Shown: positions 49,180-60,966 of the stretch, piece by piece
How positions within the stretch are numbered: the first letter of the stretch is position 1
How the letters are laid out: each line of letters opens with the position of its first letter
Assembly (NCBI GenBank): GCA_035079385.1
Contig: JAVHKY010000014.1
Location: forward strand, 496,001-560,000
Origin: Aspidiotus rigidus
Lineage: Eukaryota > Arthropoda > Insecta > Hemiptera > Diaspididae
DNA: 64,000 nucleotides
Direction of reading: 5' to 3'
Notes under the pieces: model-generated
What the model was told of the DNA's origin: nothing
What the model saw: only the letters and a program-made list of their open reading frames with translations
The model's database searches: none
Made by a program: the position numbers and the translations under genes

Positions 49180-49940
49180 GTAAGAGACTTCAGTGTACCT
49201 TTGAATATTGGTGATGGTTAATTTAGATGAACGAGCAAAAAATCGGATTCCAGAATATTCGTTTTTTAAATACGCGCCTCAATGGAGGTCCGTCAAAACT
49301 GTAGCGAGGTTACTTCGAGTATACGGTAAATATCGTCCTCAAAAAATATCTTCGGGTTACGAATGCGCATCTTAATGACGACGTTGAATTTACCTCGTCA
49401 AAGTTGAAAGGAAATCGACATTCCTTACGTAATCAATTAAGTTTTTTGTCGATATATCTACGCTCGTTAATGTAAATGAATGGAAAACTACATGAATTAT
49501 GAGGTGGTTTTTTTCTTCGTATACGGAAATCGGTTTTTATAAAGTTACAAAATAATTTCAAATTCATTAATATTAGAAGACTAGAGTGTTGATGCGATCT
49601 GAATGGATTTATTCGAGATTATGGAAATGGAGAAGAATATTATTTTTCATTCATGAATCTTCCCCTTGGAAGAACAAAGCTTGCGCTGAAAAATACCACC
49701 ATAATGAGCCAAAAATGCAATGTAAGTGGACATCGACGGAAGATGCCAAGTTGAAAACTCCGAACGTTGTGAAATAAAAATCAAACATTCTCGTGGAAAA
49801 GTTTTGTAGTGTATTTCCTTGTCTTGGTATAGTTGGCAGAAGAATTATTCATATTTATTCATCTTCGAATTCTTGCGCGAGGGGAAGAGTATAGGGGGAA
49901 AAAAGAACTCGGTATGCTTGAAGAATCACAGCTATATCAG
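49180..49940. other. Putative intron; no exon supported
   Basis: A GTAAGT-preceded open stretch near 49600-49720 reads FMNLPLGRTKLALKNTTIM but has no convincing acceptor and no family match. Confidence 0.3.
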
Positions 49941-49949
49941 CTTGTGCTA

Positions 49950-50465
49950 TGCCTCCAATTTTGTTTGAAGCGCGTATGCATTTGGCTTTGAGAGATTTTA
50001 TGTGGGGAGCCTAGGTAATTTTTTGATGTCCATGCAGTGATTGAGTAGTGGGTGTTCTGGAGGAGTTGTTGGGCTCCTTGGGGGTTAGCCGAGCAGATAG
50101 AGATATAATAATCGTTAGCAGAAGACGCTGGGTGAAAGGAGGGTTTACATGTGTGGTGATATCATCGATAGCTACAAAGAAACTTTGCTTTGGGGAACTC
50201 CGTTCTGGACCAAGAGAGGGAGGAGGGGGAGGTTATATCATAGATCCTTACTAAAAGGGTTTTGTCGTCAAGAAAAGTTTTCAGAATATCTGGACAGTGG
50301 CCGTAGAGACCGATTTCGGGGAGTTTGGTAGAGATAAGGTGTCTCTAGACCCGAGGAAAGGCTTCCTGGAGGTCAAAGAAGATTGAGTGGTGGTAGTACT
50401 GTAGATTTGGGATGGAAGAGTTTCTTCATGACCCGTATCTGGTAATCACCATCTATATCCATGGC
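49950..50465 (-). pseudogene. I/Jockey-type non-LTR reverse transcriptase fragment
   Basis: The minus strand reads FFDLQEAFPRVWRHLISTKL, PEIGLYGHCPDILKTFLDD, KTLLVRIYD (RT motif A region, FDLxxAFxxVW), then NGVPQSKVSL (motif B, VPQG variant) and FLVAIDDITTHVNPP. This pattern is that of I-clade RTs (FDLEKAFDTVW, FLSNRTFxVRV, NGVPQGSVLS). Stops and shifts separate the blocks. It may be the RT part of the same family whose RNase H end is at 60.1 kb. Confidence 0.6.
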
Positions 50466-50547
50466 CTCCCTGGAGCATGTTTCTCATAATTATTGTATTT
50501 TCAGACCCAAAGAACGAGAGGTTGAGGAGGAGGAATCCTGTATTTAC

Positions 50548-50599
50548 CTGTTTATACGATATGATAGGACGAACTTTCGACCTCGGGTAGATCCAAATC
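50548..50599 (-). pseudogene. Relic of a fifth paralogue: 3' end of exon 5 with its donor
   Basis: On the minus strand, 17 codons read IWIYPRSKVRPIISYKQ followed by the donor CAG|GTAAAT. This is the exact end of exon 5 in genes A-D (IWIYPSAKVRPTISFNQ in A). The rest of the gene is gone: the match stops abruptly at ~50600, where sequence homologous to the region upstream of gene A begins. It marks the old edge of the tandem array. Confidence 0.75.
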
Positions 50600-51512
50600 A
50601 AGAATGGCGAGTCTTGAAATGAAAATCAGGAATATGAATCATTCATTCTGGTCTTTGTCGATAGGAGGCCAAGGTCACCGTTGTGATATTTTTCTTGCCA
50701 AAAAGTGAATTAAGACAATAACGAATTACTTTACTATCAGCTTACGATGTTGATGTCGTTTCCCTTCTAGATAGTTCATGAAAAATTATATCTCTTAATC
50801 GCTCTATTCTGTTGTAAATAAGCTTTCACGACTATCAATATATTAGCGACTTTTAGCGACAATGTTATTCAAACACGAGGATTGGTATGAGGGTGAGAGG
50901 GGGGAAAAATCGTGCACCTCAATTTCAGTCCGATTGATTCAAAACTGAGGTTTGTACATGTATACGCTTATAATTGCCTCACAAATATGTTTTCGTGATC
51001 TCCGGCCTCTTTATTGATTCATTTCGAAGTGACATAGAATTAGTGTTGCTTTCGCTCTAGAGCTTTGGGCCGAGGTCGGTAAAAATAGCCGATGGTTGGA
51101 GATGGAGCTACAATGTTGGCTCATCGCTTCGAAAAAAACAGTGGAGCAGCTCGTTTGGTTCTCCTCCCACCCTCGATTAGGGCAGAAGGAAAGTCGGTAA
51201 TTTTTGAGCTCCGGAGCTTAGCTGGCTCTTAAAAAGAAGGGAGCCAGAGAAAAGAGCCAACGATCAGAGCCGGAATTCAATTTTGACTCCGGGAGCCGCT
51301 CCTTGGCTCTTTTAGCAGCCAGCTCCTCATCTTGGTGTACAATTTTTGCTGATATTTGTACATAATAAGAGGAGCCAATAAATTCTGTTTTCCAATAGTG
51401 GTAAATAGAAAAAAAAAACATTGTAACAATAATTCCTATTCTAAGTGATGCATCTCGCCGTTCTTTATTGTCCGAAAATAACGTAATTCTGTGCAACCAT
51501 GTTGATAACAAC

Positions 51513-53255
51513 TCAATGCTTTCCATAATTCAAGATCACTGGATCGCATATTTCAACCACTGGTCTGTTTCCTTGCTCATAACACGGATAGGGGCTTACC
51601 AAAGGTTGACCAACTGGATTCAACACTTGCAAATATTCTTGGAACTGAAAGAGAATGTTGCGTAAAGTTTTCATAGCAAAGTTTCAGTGTAGAATTGTTA
51701 TTTTTTCGAGTGACCTACCTGATTGAATGATATGGTCGGTCGAACTTTTGCGCTGGGGTAAATCCAGATCGCTACAGGATCGATTCCAATGGTTTCTGGA
51801 TCTTTCCGGCTCCCAGGGAAGGAGAAATAACAGTTGTTCGGTAATGTTTCAAGTAGCCAGTCGTAGAGGTCGTGAGCTGGAGAGTACGTCGATGAATTGT
51901 AATTTCTAACAGCTCTGAGGATGGGTGCGTACATATCGAATTTGGTATTATTCTTCACGCCTTCCTGTTTATAAATTTGGAATTAGAAATAGATGTAAAA
52001 TAAAAGAGTTTCATTCTCTTTTCTTCCAAAGATCTGAAGTAGCAGAACAGCTAGAAAAATGTTCAGGGGGGAAGGGTTGTGACTTCAATGTATTGATCCC
52101 CATTAGAAAAAATTGTACGTCTTTCCCTCAGGCTACATTCGCGAAAGTATAATGTAAGCGTCGTATTTACCACTGCAACGCAAATTATCATCGATAAGAA
52201 ACCATTTGGACGTAAGTAAGCTTCTGCTAATGTCAATCCTTGTTTTATGTACGTAAATTCGTAGCAGACTGGTTCACTGCAAGTTAAGTGAGTTAAAATT
52301 TGTAACATTATTTCGAATCGATTAATTTATCTTAAATCAACCCACCCTATACCATCACGTAATCCGATTGAGCGAGTGAATTGTGGAACACCGTCCCCAT
52401 GATAGAGTGATCGTAAAAAATTGTATACGTCGTCGTATACTGGACCACCTGTAATGGTGAATGAACCTTCCACCAGCGTTTGTCTGACTGCAAAGAAAAT
52501 TAGATATCACTGGGTTGTATTTCTTCTTCGAGGGGTAATAAAATGTTTTGCGTACCCGTGCTCCCAACGTTTTCAGTCAGAAGTTTGGCATTTTTCGAAA
52601 TATTTATTCTTAGTGGAGAAACGGAAACTGATTTAGCCTCACTACTGATCAGCGCTATGGGAGTGAATCTATCGCAACCAACACACGGCGATCCTCTGTC
52701 TCGTGGAAAATTGTACTCTGGAATTTGGAATTGTTTGTAGCGCATGTTTTCCATCTGAAGGCTTGACGTTTGTTGGGTAATGGGGATTTTACAATCGCTT
52801 TTGGGTTAACATTGTGCCTATTTTCTAACATCCGTTACTACATGCTAAAACTTGAAAAATAAGATCATTTTCCGGTAACAAAAAGTGAAACTCATGAGTA
52901 TTTGTCAGCCCATTCCTCTCATTCTCACCGTTTGGTCCACGCTTTCATCTTCCTATAATGACTTGTACTTCAATAGAATAATTAACTTCTTAGAGGTCAT
53001 TTTTCAAATGTTTGATTTGAATTGAACTTTGAAAATGTGCACATTGGGTCATTCTCAAGGCAGATAGGTATATTTTGAAGCGCGTCAACTTGGAGTTCCA
53101 TCGGGAAACTCTCAGTTTTCCTGTTGGCTTGCCCTCCTCGATTCCCCCACGTTCACAAATGATGAAAACTTACTCGTATGCGTAGTTTTGATTGAAAAGC
53201 ATAATATTATAAAGTACAAAAGTTGCAAGATCAAGAAATTGTGTGCACGTAACAT
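51513..53255 (-). CDS. Secreted cysteine-containing protein, paralogue A (family unrecognised)
   Basis: Join on the minus strand: 53174-53255, 52556-52717, 52346-52487, 52171-52276, 51719-51964, 51513-51644. This gives 870 bp and 289 residues with no stop. All introns are GT-AG and phases agree with paralogues B-D. Residues 1-27 form a signal peptide (MLRAHNFLILQLLYFIILC...). The mature part has CVGCDR, TGGPVYDD, TRSIGLRDGIGEPVCYEF, LETLPNNCYFSFPGSR, IWIYPSAKVRPTISF and CYEQGNRPVVEICDP; INISKN and YNSS are N-glycosylation sequons. It has seven mature cysteines and no C-terminal Cys: the protein ends in GKH. TATAAAA lies ~105 bp upstream and AATAAA ~45 bp after the stop. No enzyme signature is visible. 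I do not know the function; a secreted effector, venom, salivary or immune protein are possibilities, none supported directly. Confidence 0.85.
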
Positions 53256-53359
53256 TTTGGCGACAATTATTCTGACTGTAGAACAAAATAGCGGTTGGTA
53301 CCACCGTATTAGCCACGCTAAAAATTATATAATAAAGCAACCCGTTCGGGTGGTTTTCT

Positions 53360-53366
53360 TTTTATA
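53360..53366 (-). promoter_or_regulatory. TATA box of paralogue A
   Basis: Minus strand CGTATAAAAAGAAAACCACC, followed by CGAACGGGTTG. Paralogue B has the same arrangement at 56335-56341, and the homologous positions in C and D have lost the TATA. A start site ~30 bp downstream would leave a ~75-nt 5'UTR. Confidence 0.6.
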
Positions 53367-54371
53367 CGCTGCTCTATTGCAAGCTTTCAGGTAAGTTATT
53401 CATTTCCTTATCGCAAGTCCTGAAATAGACTATGTATCCGATAAACATACCTTACCAAATTCTTTCTCGAACGACCCACTTTTTACACGGACTTTCTTAT
53501 TTCAAACCAAAAATACTCGAGTTTTTGCTGTATACGAAACCCGATGCTCGTTCAGTTTCTATCATTGAGTGTCACTCGATCGCAGAAGAGGAGAGGTAAT
53601 GAAGAGCGTAATGAAAATTGAAAATATGACTCATTCTTTCCGGTCTGTCGCACATTAGCTCTCGATTTCCGAAGGGAGACCAATGTCACTATCTTGGAAA
53701 TTACGATAGGTCCCCTGTCTGTATTGAAGAATGTAATATTCATATAATTAAGACATTAACCAATTACTCTGGTATCAGTTTACGATGTTGACATCGTTTG
53801 CTTTCTAGATAAAGCAGAAAAATTATACCCCGTAACCGCTCTTGCTCTGTTCGGAATAAGAGTTATCAGTATTTTGCACAAGTATGAACTAATTGACGAG
53901 TTTTCTTCAACATACAAATAATTTTCGGTAAATAATATGCGAATATAAAGGCCAGCTTTTAAGATTTGGGTACATCTCGGTTATGAGGGTCGGGAATTCA
54001 TACGAGATCGGGGAAAACTCGTGTACGTTAATTTCAATCTGATTGAATCAACACTAAGACTTTTACAGGCTTATAATTGCCTTACAAACTTGTTTTCGTG
54101 GTCTTCAGCCTCTTTATTGCCCCTTTTCGAAATGATTCGGGTTTAATATTGGAGATGACAAATTTTTTTTTGTCGATATTTGTCGACACGAGGAGAATTC
54201 TCTAAATTTAGTTCTTTTGAACCGCCCAGTATTGCTGACATAGTGCTGGAGATCTTCAGAATATTGTAAGAAACAAAAATTCTTTTCTACGTCGAAAGTA
54301 TTTTGCTATTCTTTATTGTCTGAAATTTTCGTTTAACTACAGTATACAATGTTGATAACATTTTATTTCCT

Positions 54372-56223
54372 CTATGCACAATGATTCGAATAATCTACTA
54401 CCATTCGGTTGCATATTTGAACGACTTGTCTGTTCCCTTGTTCATAACATGGAAAGGGGCCTACCAGTGGTTGATTAACTGGATTCAGCACTTCCAAATA
54501 TTCTTGGAACTGCGAAAGAGAATTTTGAGTAAATTTTTCATTACAAAATTTCAAACTGTATTTATGTTTGTTTGAATAATTTACCTGTCTGAACGATATG
54601 GTGGGACGAATTTTTGTGCTCGGGTAGATCCAGATCGCTACAGGATCGATTGCAATGGTGACTGGGTCCCTCCGGCTTCCAGGGAAGGAGAAGTAACAAT
54701 CGTTTGGTAATGTTTCAAACAACCATTCGTAGAGGTCGCGAGCTGAAGAGGTCGTCGTTGAATTGTAAGTTCTGGCTGCTCGGAGGACGGGAGCGTACTT
54801 ATTGAATTTCGGATTATCTATTTCTCCTTCCTGTTTACGATAGAAATTATTGCAAAATTGATAATTTTCAATTCGTGAGTTGAGTAAGAAAAGTTTCATT
54901 GCCCTCTCGTCTGTAGATTGAAATATAATCCATAAAAAGCTCTGAAGCAGCTGTACAGCTAAGAATTCTTCAGAGAGAAGCGTTGTGAACTGAGATTACG
55001 TGTATTCGTCCCCCGTCTTTTTAAATATAAAAAAATTTTAAAAGTTTCCGCCCTCCTTTCGATTGTTCTCCTAAATACGAGTAAAAAAGATGGTCGTATT
55101 TACCACTGAAACACAAATAATCATCGATAAGAAGCCATTTGGACGTTTGTAAGCTTGTGCTAATGTCAATCCTCGTAATATGAATGTAAATTCGTAACAG
55201 ACTGGTTCACTGCAAATAAGATTGAGATGGAATCTTTAGCATTGATACCAACCGATCCATTTATATGAAATCAACCCACCCTCTGCCATCACGTAATCCG
55301 AGTGAGCGAGTGTATTGTGGAACACCATCGCAATGATAAAGCGATACCAAAAAATCGTAGAAGTCATTATATACTGGACCGCCTGTACATGAGATCGAAC
55401 CTTCCACCAAAGTTTGTTCCACTGAAACCGAAAAATAGAGTTATTACTGAATTGTACTTCTTCTTCGAGAGAGAAAATACCAAGTGCTGCGTACCCGTGT
55501 CTCCAGTATTATTGCTCAGAAGTCTAGCATTTTTGGAGATGTTTATCCTAAAACTAGGAACGGAAACTGGTTTAGCCTTGCTGCTGTCTAGAGCCATAGG
55601 AGTGTATCTATCACAACCTACACACACCGATCCTCGGTCCCGCGGAAATTCGTATTCTGGAATATAAAATTGTCATCTCGTACTTTGAAGTTCGTTATGT
55701 ATTGCGGATTTTACAATTGCTTTTCGACTAATTGATGGAGCACTAACATCGTTACTGAGATGTAGAAAAATTGACTTTACCAAGTAGTAACAATGATTTG
55801 CAAAACTTTATTACTTTACGTGTCAAAACTTGTTGAATAAAATTCTTAATATTTTTCGGTTACGAAACCCCTTTCCTCTCGTCTTGACTGATGACGTGTA
55901 TTTTCCTAGAATTTCTCGAACCAAAATCGAATGATTTACCATGTGATATGGCATCATCTTTTCTTTTAAGACCGAACGTAGAAGAGGCACTCATCAACTC
56001 ACCCTTGAAGGTACATTTTTTAAGTGCGCCAGATCGTACGAGTGATTTACAAATGCGTCGAGGGCGCATCGAGAAACTTTCGATTCCCCAATTGCCTTGT
56101 ACGTCTCAAATTCACCCTTACGTTTACAAATGATGACAACTTACTTGCATGCGTAGTTTCGATTGAAAAGCATATCATAAAGTACAGAAGTTGTAAGATC
56201 AAGAAATTGTATGAACGTAACAT
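54372..56223 (-). CDS. Secreted cysteine-containing protein, paralogue B (family unrecognised)
   Basis: Join on the minus strand: 56145-56223, 55495-55656, 55280-55421, 55104-55209, 54585-54830, 54372-54509. This gives 873 bp and 290 residues, with internal exon lengths equal to those of A, C and D. Signal peptide MLRSYNFLILQLLYFMICFS; then KYEFPRDRGSVCVGCDRYTP. It differs from A in having extra cysteines: SISCTGG and LYHCDG in exon 3 and a terminal NHCA, for ten mature cysteines. Exon 4 pairs it with A (EPVCYEF); exons 3 and 6 (SxxCTGG and a CA tail) pair it with D. A polyadenylation signal AATAAA lies just after the stop (~54363), and another, conserved in all copies, at ~54312. TATAAAA at 56335-56341. 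Function unknown. Confidence 0.85.
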
Positions 56224-56334
56224 TTTTGCGACAATTATTCTGACTGTAGAACAAAATAGCGATCGGTACCACCTTATTAGCCCACACTGGCACTGAAGAT
56301 TATGAAATGGAACATCCCGCTCAGGTGGTTCTCA

Positions 56335-56341
56335 TTTTATA
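56335..56341 (-). promoter_or_regulatory. TATA box of paralogue B
   Basis: Minus strand CGTATAAAATGAGAACCACC, then TGAGCGGGATG, ~112 bp before the ATG. Aligns with the box of paralogue A. Confidence 0.6.
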
Positions 56342-57109
56342 CGTTTTTTTATTGTGAGTTTTTACGCAAAAGTTATTTTTTCGCCTTATCGTAAGTTCTA
56401 AAATAGACAGGGTATAAGATAACGATTTATATTACCGAATTCTTTGCCGAACGACCTAATTTTTCCTATGAGACTTCCTTTTTTCTATCTAAACACGCAG
56501 GAATATTTTTGTGAATTTAAATTCCGATGGTCGCTCAATTTCAAGCATGGAGAGGCTTACTGGATCGCAGAAGACGAAAAGAAATTGAGAGCTTTCTAAA
56601 AAGAGGGAGTTAAATTTTATATTTAAATTGAGTTTATGAATATTATTCTTTTTAGTCTCTCACGTATCAGTTGTTGATTGTCGAAGAGAGACCAATATTA
56701 TTTTTCGACGATGAGTTCTTGTCTTTATTGCTCGCGTTTCAAAAACTTATTTTCGTGAATGGCTCTAATCTCTTCTGAACGTGGGTTATCAGTCTCGTCC
56801 ACGACAATGAGCACATTTACGACTTTTCTACATTGTTGCGCAAAACAATATTTGGTAAGTACTTACTAAGTGAGTGCGAAAATCCACTTTCAAAATTCGG
56901 TGAGGATCGGGAATTCTAATGATAGTACTGAGTCTCAAAGCTGGGAGGGGAGAATTGATGACAAACGTTGCAATTTTTTATTTTGACGCTGAAATGTGTT
57001 TTTGTTTTTCAAGAGGATACAAAATTTCTTGGAAAAGGTTGTTGATAGACGAAAATTTGCGGAAATATATGAATCAAGAACTGCAGGTTTCCAGCTTAAG
57101 GCAGGGTGT

Positions 57110-57330
57110 GATTTGCATTCTGATCCTTGGCGACCATTTTGTCGAAGGTTTCTTCAACATCGGGCCATTGTTTTTCCCCGTCTATATTGGTCTTCCGCAC
57201 GATCATCAATATCTTTGTTTTGTGGGTGCTTAATTCCTCTCCGTCTGCTTAATACAGTTTCACTATTAACTCCCTCATTCCTTCTTCTCTGCCGTACAAA
57301 ATAGAATCGACGTATCTGCCCATCAGAGAT
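57110..57330 (-). pseudogene. Possible non-LTR RT fragment in the B-C spacer insertion
   Basis: The minus strand reads GRYVDSILYGREEGMREL, then HKTKILMIVRKTNIDGEK, resembling the segment from motif C to the thumb of some non-LTR RTs (Y.D...L, then TKTxIMxFRK). Part of it (57280-57325) is repeated inverted at 57389-57425 (GCAGATACGTC, GTACGGCAG). The 56.93-57.90 kb interval is absent from the other array units, so it is an insertion. Confidence 0.35.
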
Positions 57331-57996
57331 GAGCAAAAAGAGTATTTTTGGTAGGGTTGAAGAATCTCTTCTCCGCAGATCGTGGATATGCAGATACGTC
57401 CATTGTACTTTGTACGGCAGTTCTGTCCTTATCTCTTCTCTTCTGGAAACAGCTCTGTCCTCTTCTTCTTGGAAGTCTCTCTTTTACCCCACGTCTATTT
57501 GTTGATCCTCAAACTCGTTCTCTCTTTATTGATCCTTTTTTATTTGAAATCTCTGTATTGTCTGTTTGTCTCTCCATCCTCAGTGCCTCTCCACCATATT
57601 AATTACAGTGTCAGTCTTCCAGCTAATCACCTTCTTTGTTTCCTCGTAAGCTCTTTCCACCGGTGTGGATTCCTCTCCCTCTTCATTGTGTAGGCTAGTA
57701 AGTGCTCAACAAGTACGTTTTCGTGGCCTTGAACCCCTTCATGACCTCATTTTTAATCAATTAAGTTGATAGTCCAAAATTTTTTTCTATATTTGTGGCC
57801 AATAAGAGTTCCGAGAAGTCAACGGATTTGGTCTCTGTAAAACGTCTGAAGTTTTGTGAGAAAACAAAATTGCAACGATAGCTTTTCTTACTAGCGGTGC
57901 ACGGGAAAAATTATGGTAGGTCACAATTCTTTATTGTTTGAAATTTAGGTGATTTTACAATTTGTATGTTGATGATGTTTCATTTTCGCTAAAAAC

Positions 57997-59696
57997 TCAA
58001 TGCTTTTCATAATGCACAATCACTGGATCACATATTTGAACGACTGGTCTGTTTCCTCGTTCATAACACTCCTGGGCGCTTACCAATGGTTGACCTACTT
58101 GATTCAACACTTTCAAATATTTTTGGAACTGAAACAGAATGTTGCTTTTATTCTTTATGGCACAATTTCGGTGTGTGATTTCGTCTCTTTTTACCTGACT
58201 AAACGATATGGTAGGACGAACTTTTGCACTCGGGTAGATCCAGATCGCTACGGGTGAGTGTGCAGAAGTTACTAGATTAGTCCGGCTGCCAGGGAAGGCG
58301 AAATAACAGTTGTTTGGTAATGTTTCAAGAAACCACTCATAAAGGGTGCGAGCTGAAGACGTTGTCGATGAATTGTAAGCCCTGACAGCTTCGAGGACGG
58401 GAGCGTACTTATCGAATTTCGGATTATGTATTTCTCCTTCCTGTTTATGAGAAGGAAAAGAGTGCAAAATTGAGAATTTTGATTGGCGAATTTTCTATAA
58501 TAAATGTAGGAATAGTTTCATTCCTCCTGCGTCTGTAGGTTAAATTTTGGTTCATAAAAAAGAACTTGGCAACGCAGGAAATATTTCAGGAGGGGTGCAG
58601 TGATTATAATGAAAAAATAGGCTGATATGCCCTGGCTCTCAATTCACATCGACCAAATATTTGGCCTGGCGCCGGGAGCCGGGCCACGGCTCAGCGAAAA
58701 CTTTTCGTGTTTTTCTCGATTGCGTTCATGGAAATGAGCAAGAGTATATGAAAGCGTCGTACTTACCACTTCAACACAAATCACAATCAATAAAAAACCA
58801 TCTGGACGTGAGAAAGCTTCTTCTAAAGTCAATCCTTGTTTTGTGAATTGCAATTCATGACAGACTGGTCCCCTAAAAAAAAAGAGTGAGATGAAGTTTG
58901 TAGAATGGTTGCTGATGACCGATTTATTTATTTTAAATTAACTCGCCCTATGCCATCGCGTAATCCGATTGAGCGCGTGAATTGGGAAACACCGTCCGCA
59001 TGATAACGTGATTGAAAGAAATTGTAGAATTTGTCGTATACTGGACCGCCGGTAATCGTGATCGAACCTTCCACCAGTGTGTCTTGTACTGCAACAAAAA
59101 ATCGATATCACTTAATTGTACATACTTCGTCTTCTTCGAGAAGAAATACCATAATTTTGCGTACCAGCGTTTCCAGTGTTCGTGGTCGTAAGTTTGGCGT
59201 TTTTGGAAATGTTTATTTTTAGTCGGGGAACGGAAACTGGTTTAGCTTCGCTGCTGATTAGCGACATGGGAGTGTATCTATCGCAACCAACACAAGGCAA
59301 TTCTCTGTCCCGCGGAAAATCGTATCCTGGATTATGGAATTGTCATCACTGTAGGCTTTATTTATTTTACGTATTAGGTATCGTTGACAAGTAAGATTTC
59401 TATCATTATTCAGTGGCAGAAAAGAGAAATTTGTGATGAGCTCTTCACCCCGCTTCTTTATTCTAAGCCTTTCCTCTATGCCTCCAACTTCTCGAGGCCC
59501 TGCGGTTCAGAATAAATTCTCGTGCTAAGATTAACTAATTAAGCGATTGTCTCCTCAAAATTGAACACATATGACGCGCACATTGATTCACCTTGTTTAC
59601 AAATCATGAAAACTTACTCGCATGTGAACTTATGATTGAAAAGGATGTTATAAAATACAGCACGTGTAAAGTCAAGAAATAGTAAGAACGCATCAT
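57997..59696 (-). CDS. Secreted cysteine-containing protein, paralogue C (family unrecognised; GC donor)
   Basis: Join on the minus strand: 59618-59696, 59165-59326, 58947-59088, 58767-58872, 58195-58440, 57997-58128. This gives 867 bp and 288 residues. Signal peptide MMRSYYFLTLHVLYFITSFS (a second ATG follows the first directly); mature start RYDFPRDRELPCVGCDRYTP. Exon 3 ends at GG|GCGAGT, a GC instead of GT donor, where D has GTGAGT; the rest of that donor is a good match, as GC donors require. Exon 4 (GPVCHELQF) pairs it with D. It has seven mature cysteines and lacks both exon-3 Cys and the C-terminal Cys, as does A. It has no TATA at the conserved position (TACGAGTAAAG). The conserved AATAAA is at ~57930. 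Function unknown; probably expressed differently from A and B, if at all. Confidence 0.8.
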
Positions 59697-60099
59697 TTTC
59701 GCGACGACCACGTTGACCGTCAAGTAGATTGGTAATTGTTGCAATAAGTGAATTCAGTTTCAATATTCCGTTCAGGTGATTTTCTTTACTCGTAAATTCG
59801 CGCTTCTATTGCGAGTTTATTTTTTACCTTATCGTAGAAAATTTTACGATAACCGTATTTCCGACTTTCTTGCTGAAAAACCGAAATTTTCTTCAGACGT
59901 CTGTATCTTAAGTACATTTGAAACTTGATACTCGTTTGTTCTGTGTTTTGGAAGAGCAACTATCAAAAGCTAAAGAAGCGTGTCAGATCTTATCTTGACT
60001 CTCTCTTCGCTACACTCCCTTACAGACTCATATAAATCTAATTCAATCATATAACGCTCTCCCCTTATACTCCTCACCTTAGACTTAAATAACACCCAA

Positions 60100-60520
60100 A
60101 TAATTTTTATTTGGATCCCTGGGCACATCGACCTCTGCGAACATGACGCTGTTGATCAAGCCAGCAAACAAGTTACCTTCTTCGAATAATGTTCCATCCC
60201 TGGACTACCAAAAAACTACCTTCTGGTCATCACCCAATCACGGAACACACTTTGAAAAGATCAATCCAAGAACAAACTCCATCCGGCCACTGGTCATCAT
60301 CCATTAGGAACACCAGAAAAAGCTGTGCTTTGTCGTGTAAGAATAGGCTGCACAAAACTAATCCTCCTCAAATCCTGACCCCTCAATCGTACCCCTACTG
60401 CCAAGAAAACATTTCATCAATTGACCATTTTCCCTCCCGTCCCCTAATCTCACCTCTCCTTTATTCCACAAATACACCCTCCGCCCTCACTCAAGCACTC
60501 AAAAACGAGCCTCTCTAATT
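60100..60520 (+). pseudogene. I-type non-LTR retrotransposon: RNase H end and C-terminal zinc region
   Basis: Reads IWIPGHIDLCENDAVDQAS (end of RNase H, like VPGHxGIxGNExAD), then after a stop LPSGHHPITEHTLKRS, then in another frame AVLCRVRIGCTKLILL (the RLRIGHTxLTH motif), then PYCQENISSIDHF (the C-x-x-C...H part). Frames change at least twice. It lies in the C-D spacer and is absent from the other units, so it inserted after that duplication. Confidence 0.65.
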
Positions 60521-60603
60521 TAACAACATAATTATTTAATAATTTTGTAAATCTAGCTAAATAGCTTCAGTTTAGCTGACAGTTCGTTAAAATGAAAATT
60601 AGG

Positions 60604-60800
60604 TGCCATTGCAGGACTGCAATGGCACCGGGGAACCCGCTGTCCCGAGTCCCCTAGAGCCTGAAGTTTTTCCAAGTCCCGAAAATCATGACGTGGCAAC
60701 TTGAACGGGCTGCAATTTCAAGGAAGCCGTCGTCTTTCCAAGTCCCTCTCCTATCATATATAGCTCGGAGGTCTGAATTTTTCTGAGTCCTCCTCCCCTC
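60604..60800. mobile_element. Second copy of the hairpin-ended repeat element
   Basis: Starts with GTGCCATTGCAGGACTGCAA (hairpin TGCCATTGCA/TGCAATGGCA), then CGGGGAACCCG (second hairpin), then one or two units of the 32.9-kb array family (TCCAAGTCCCTCTCC, TATCATATATAGCTCGGAGG). This is the reverse orientation of the right end at 33557-33595. It contains a CRE octamer TGACGTCA near 60803. The far end of the element is unclear. Confidence 0.55.
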
Positions 60801-60966
60801 TCCGTGACGTCATCAACCTCGCTCGCGCTCGTGAACGAAAAATTTCCTGGAAGTACCCCCAACAAAAGGGATAGCAAATATTATATAAACAATTTTTTAT
60901 TGTCTGAAATTCAGGTGAATCTACAAATTTTATGTTCATAACATCTTAATTCTTTGAACGACTCAA

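Noticed and set aside
49586..49720. Candidate extra semaphorin exon with GTAAGT at its end
   Set aside because: The open frame has a stop close upstream, no convincing acceptor, and no match to the expected sema sequence.
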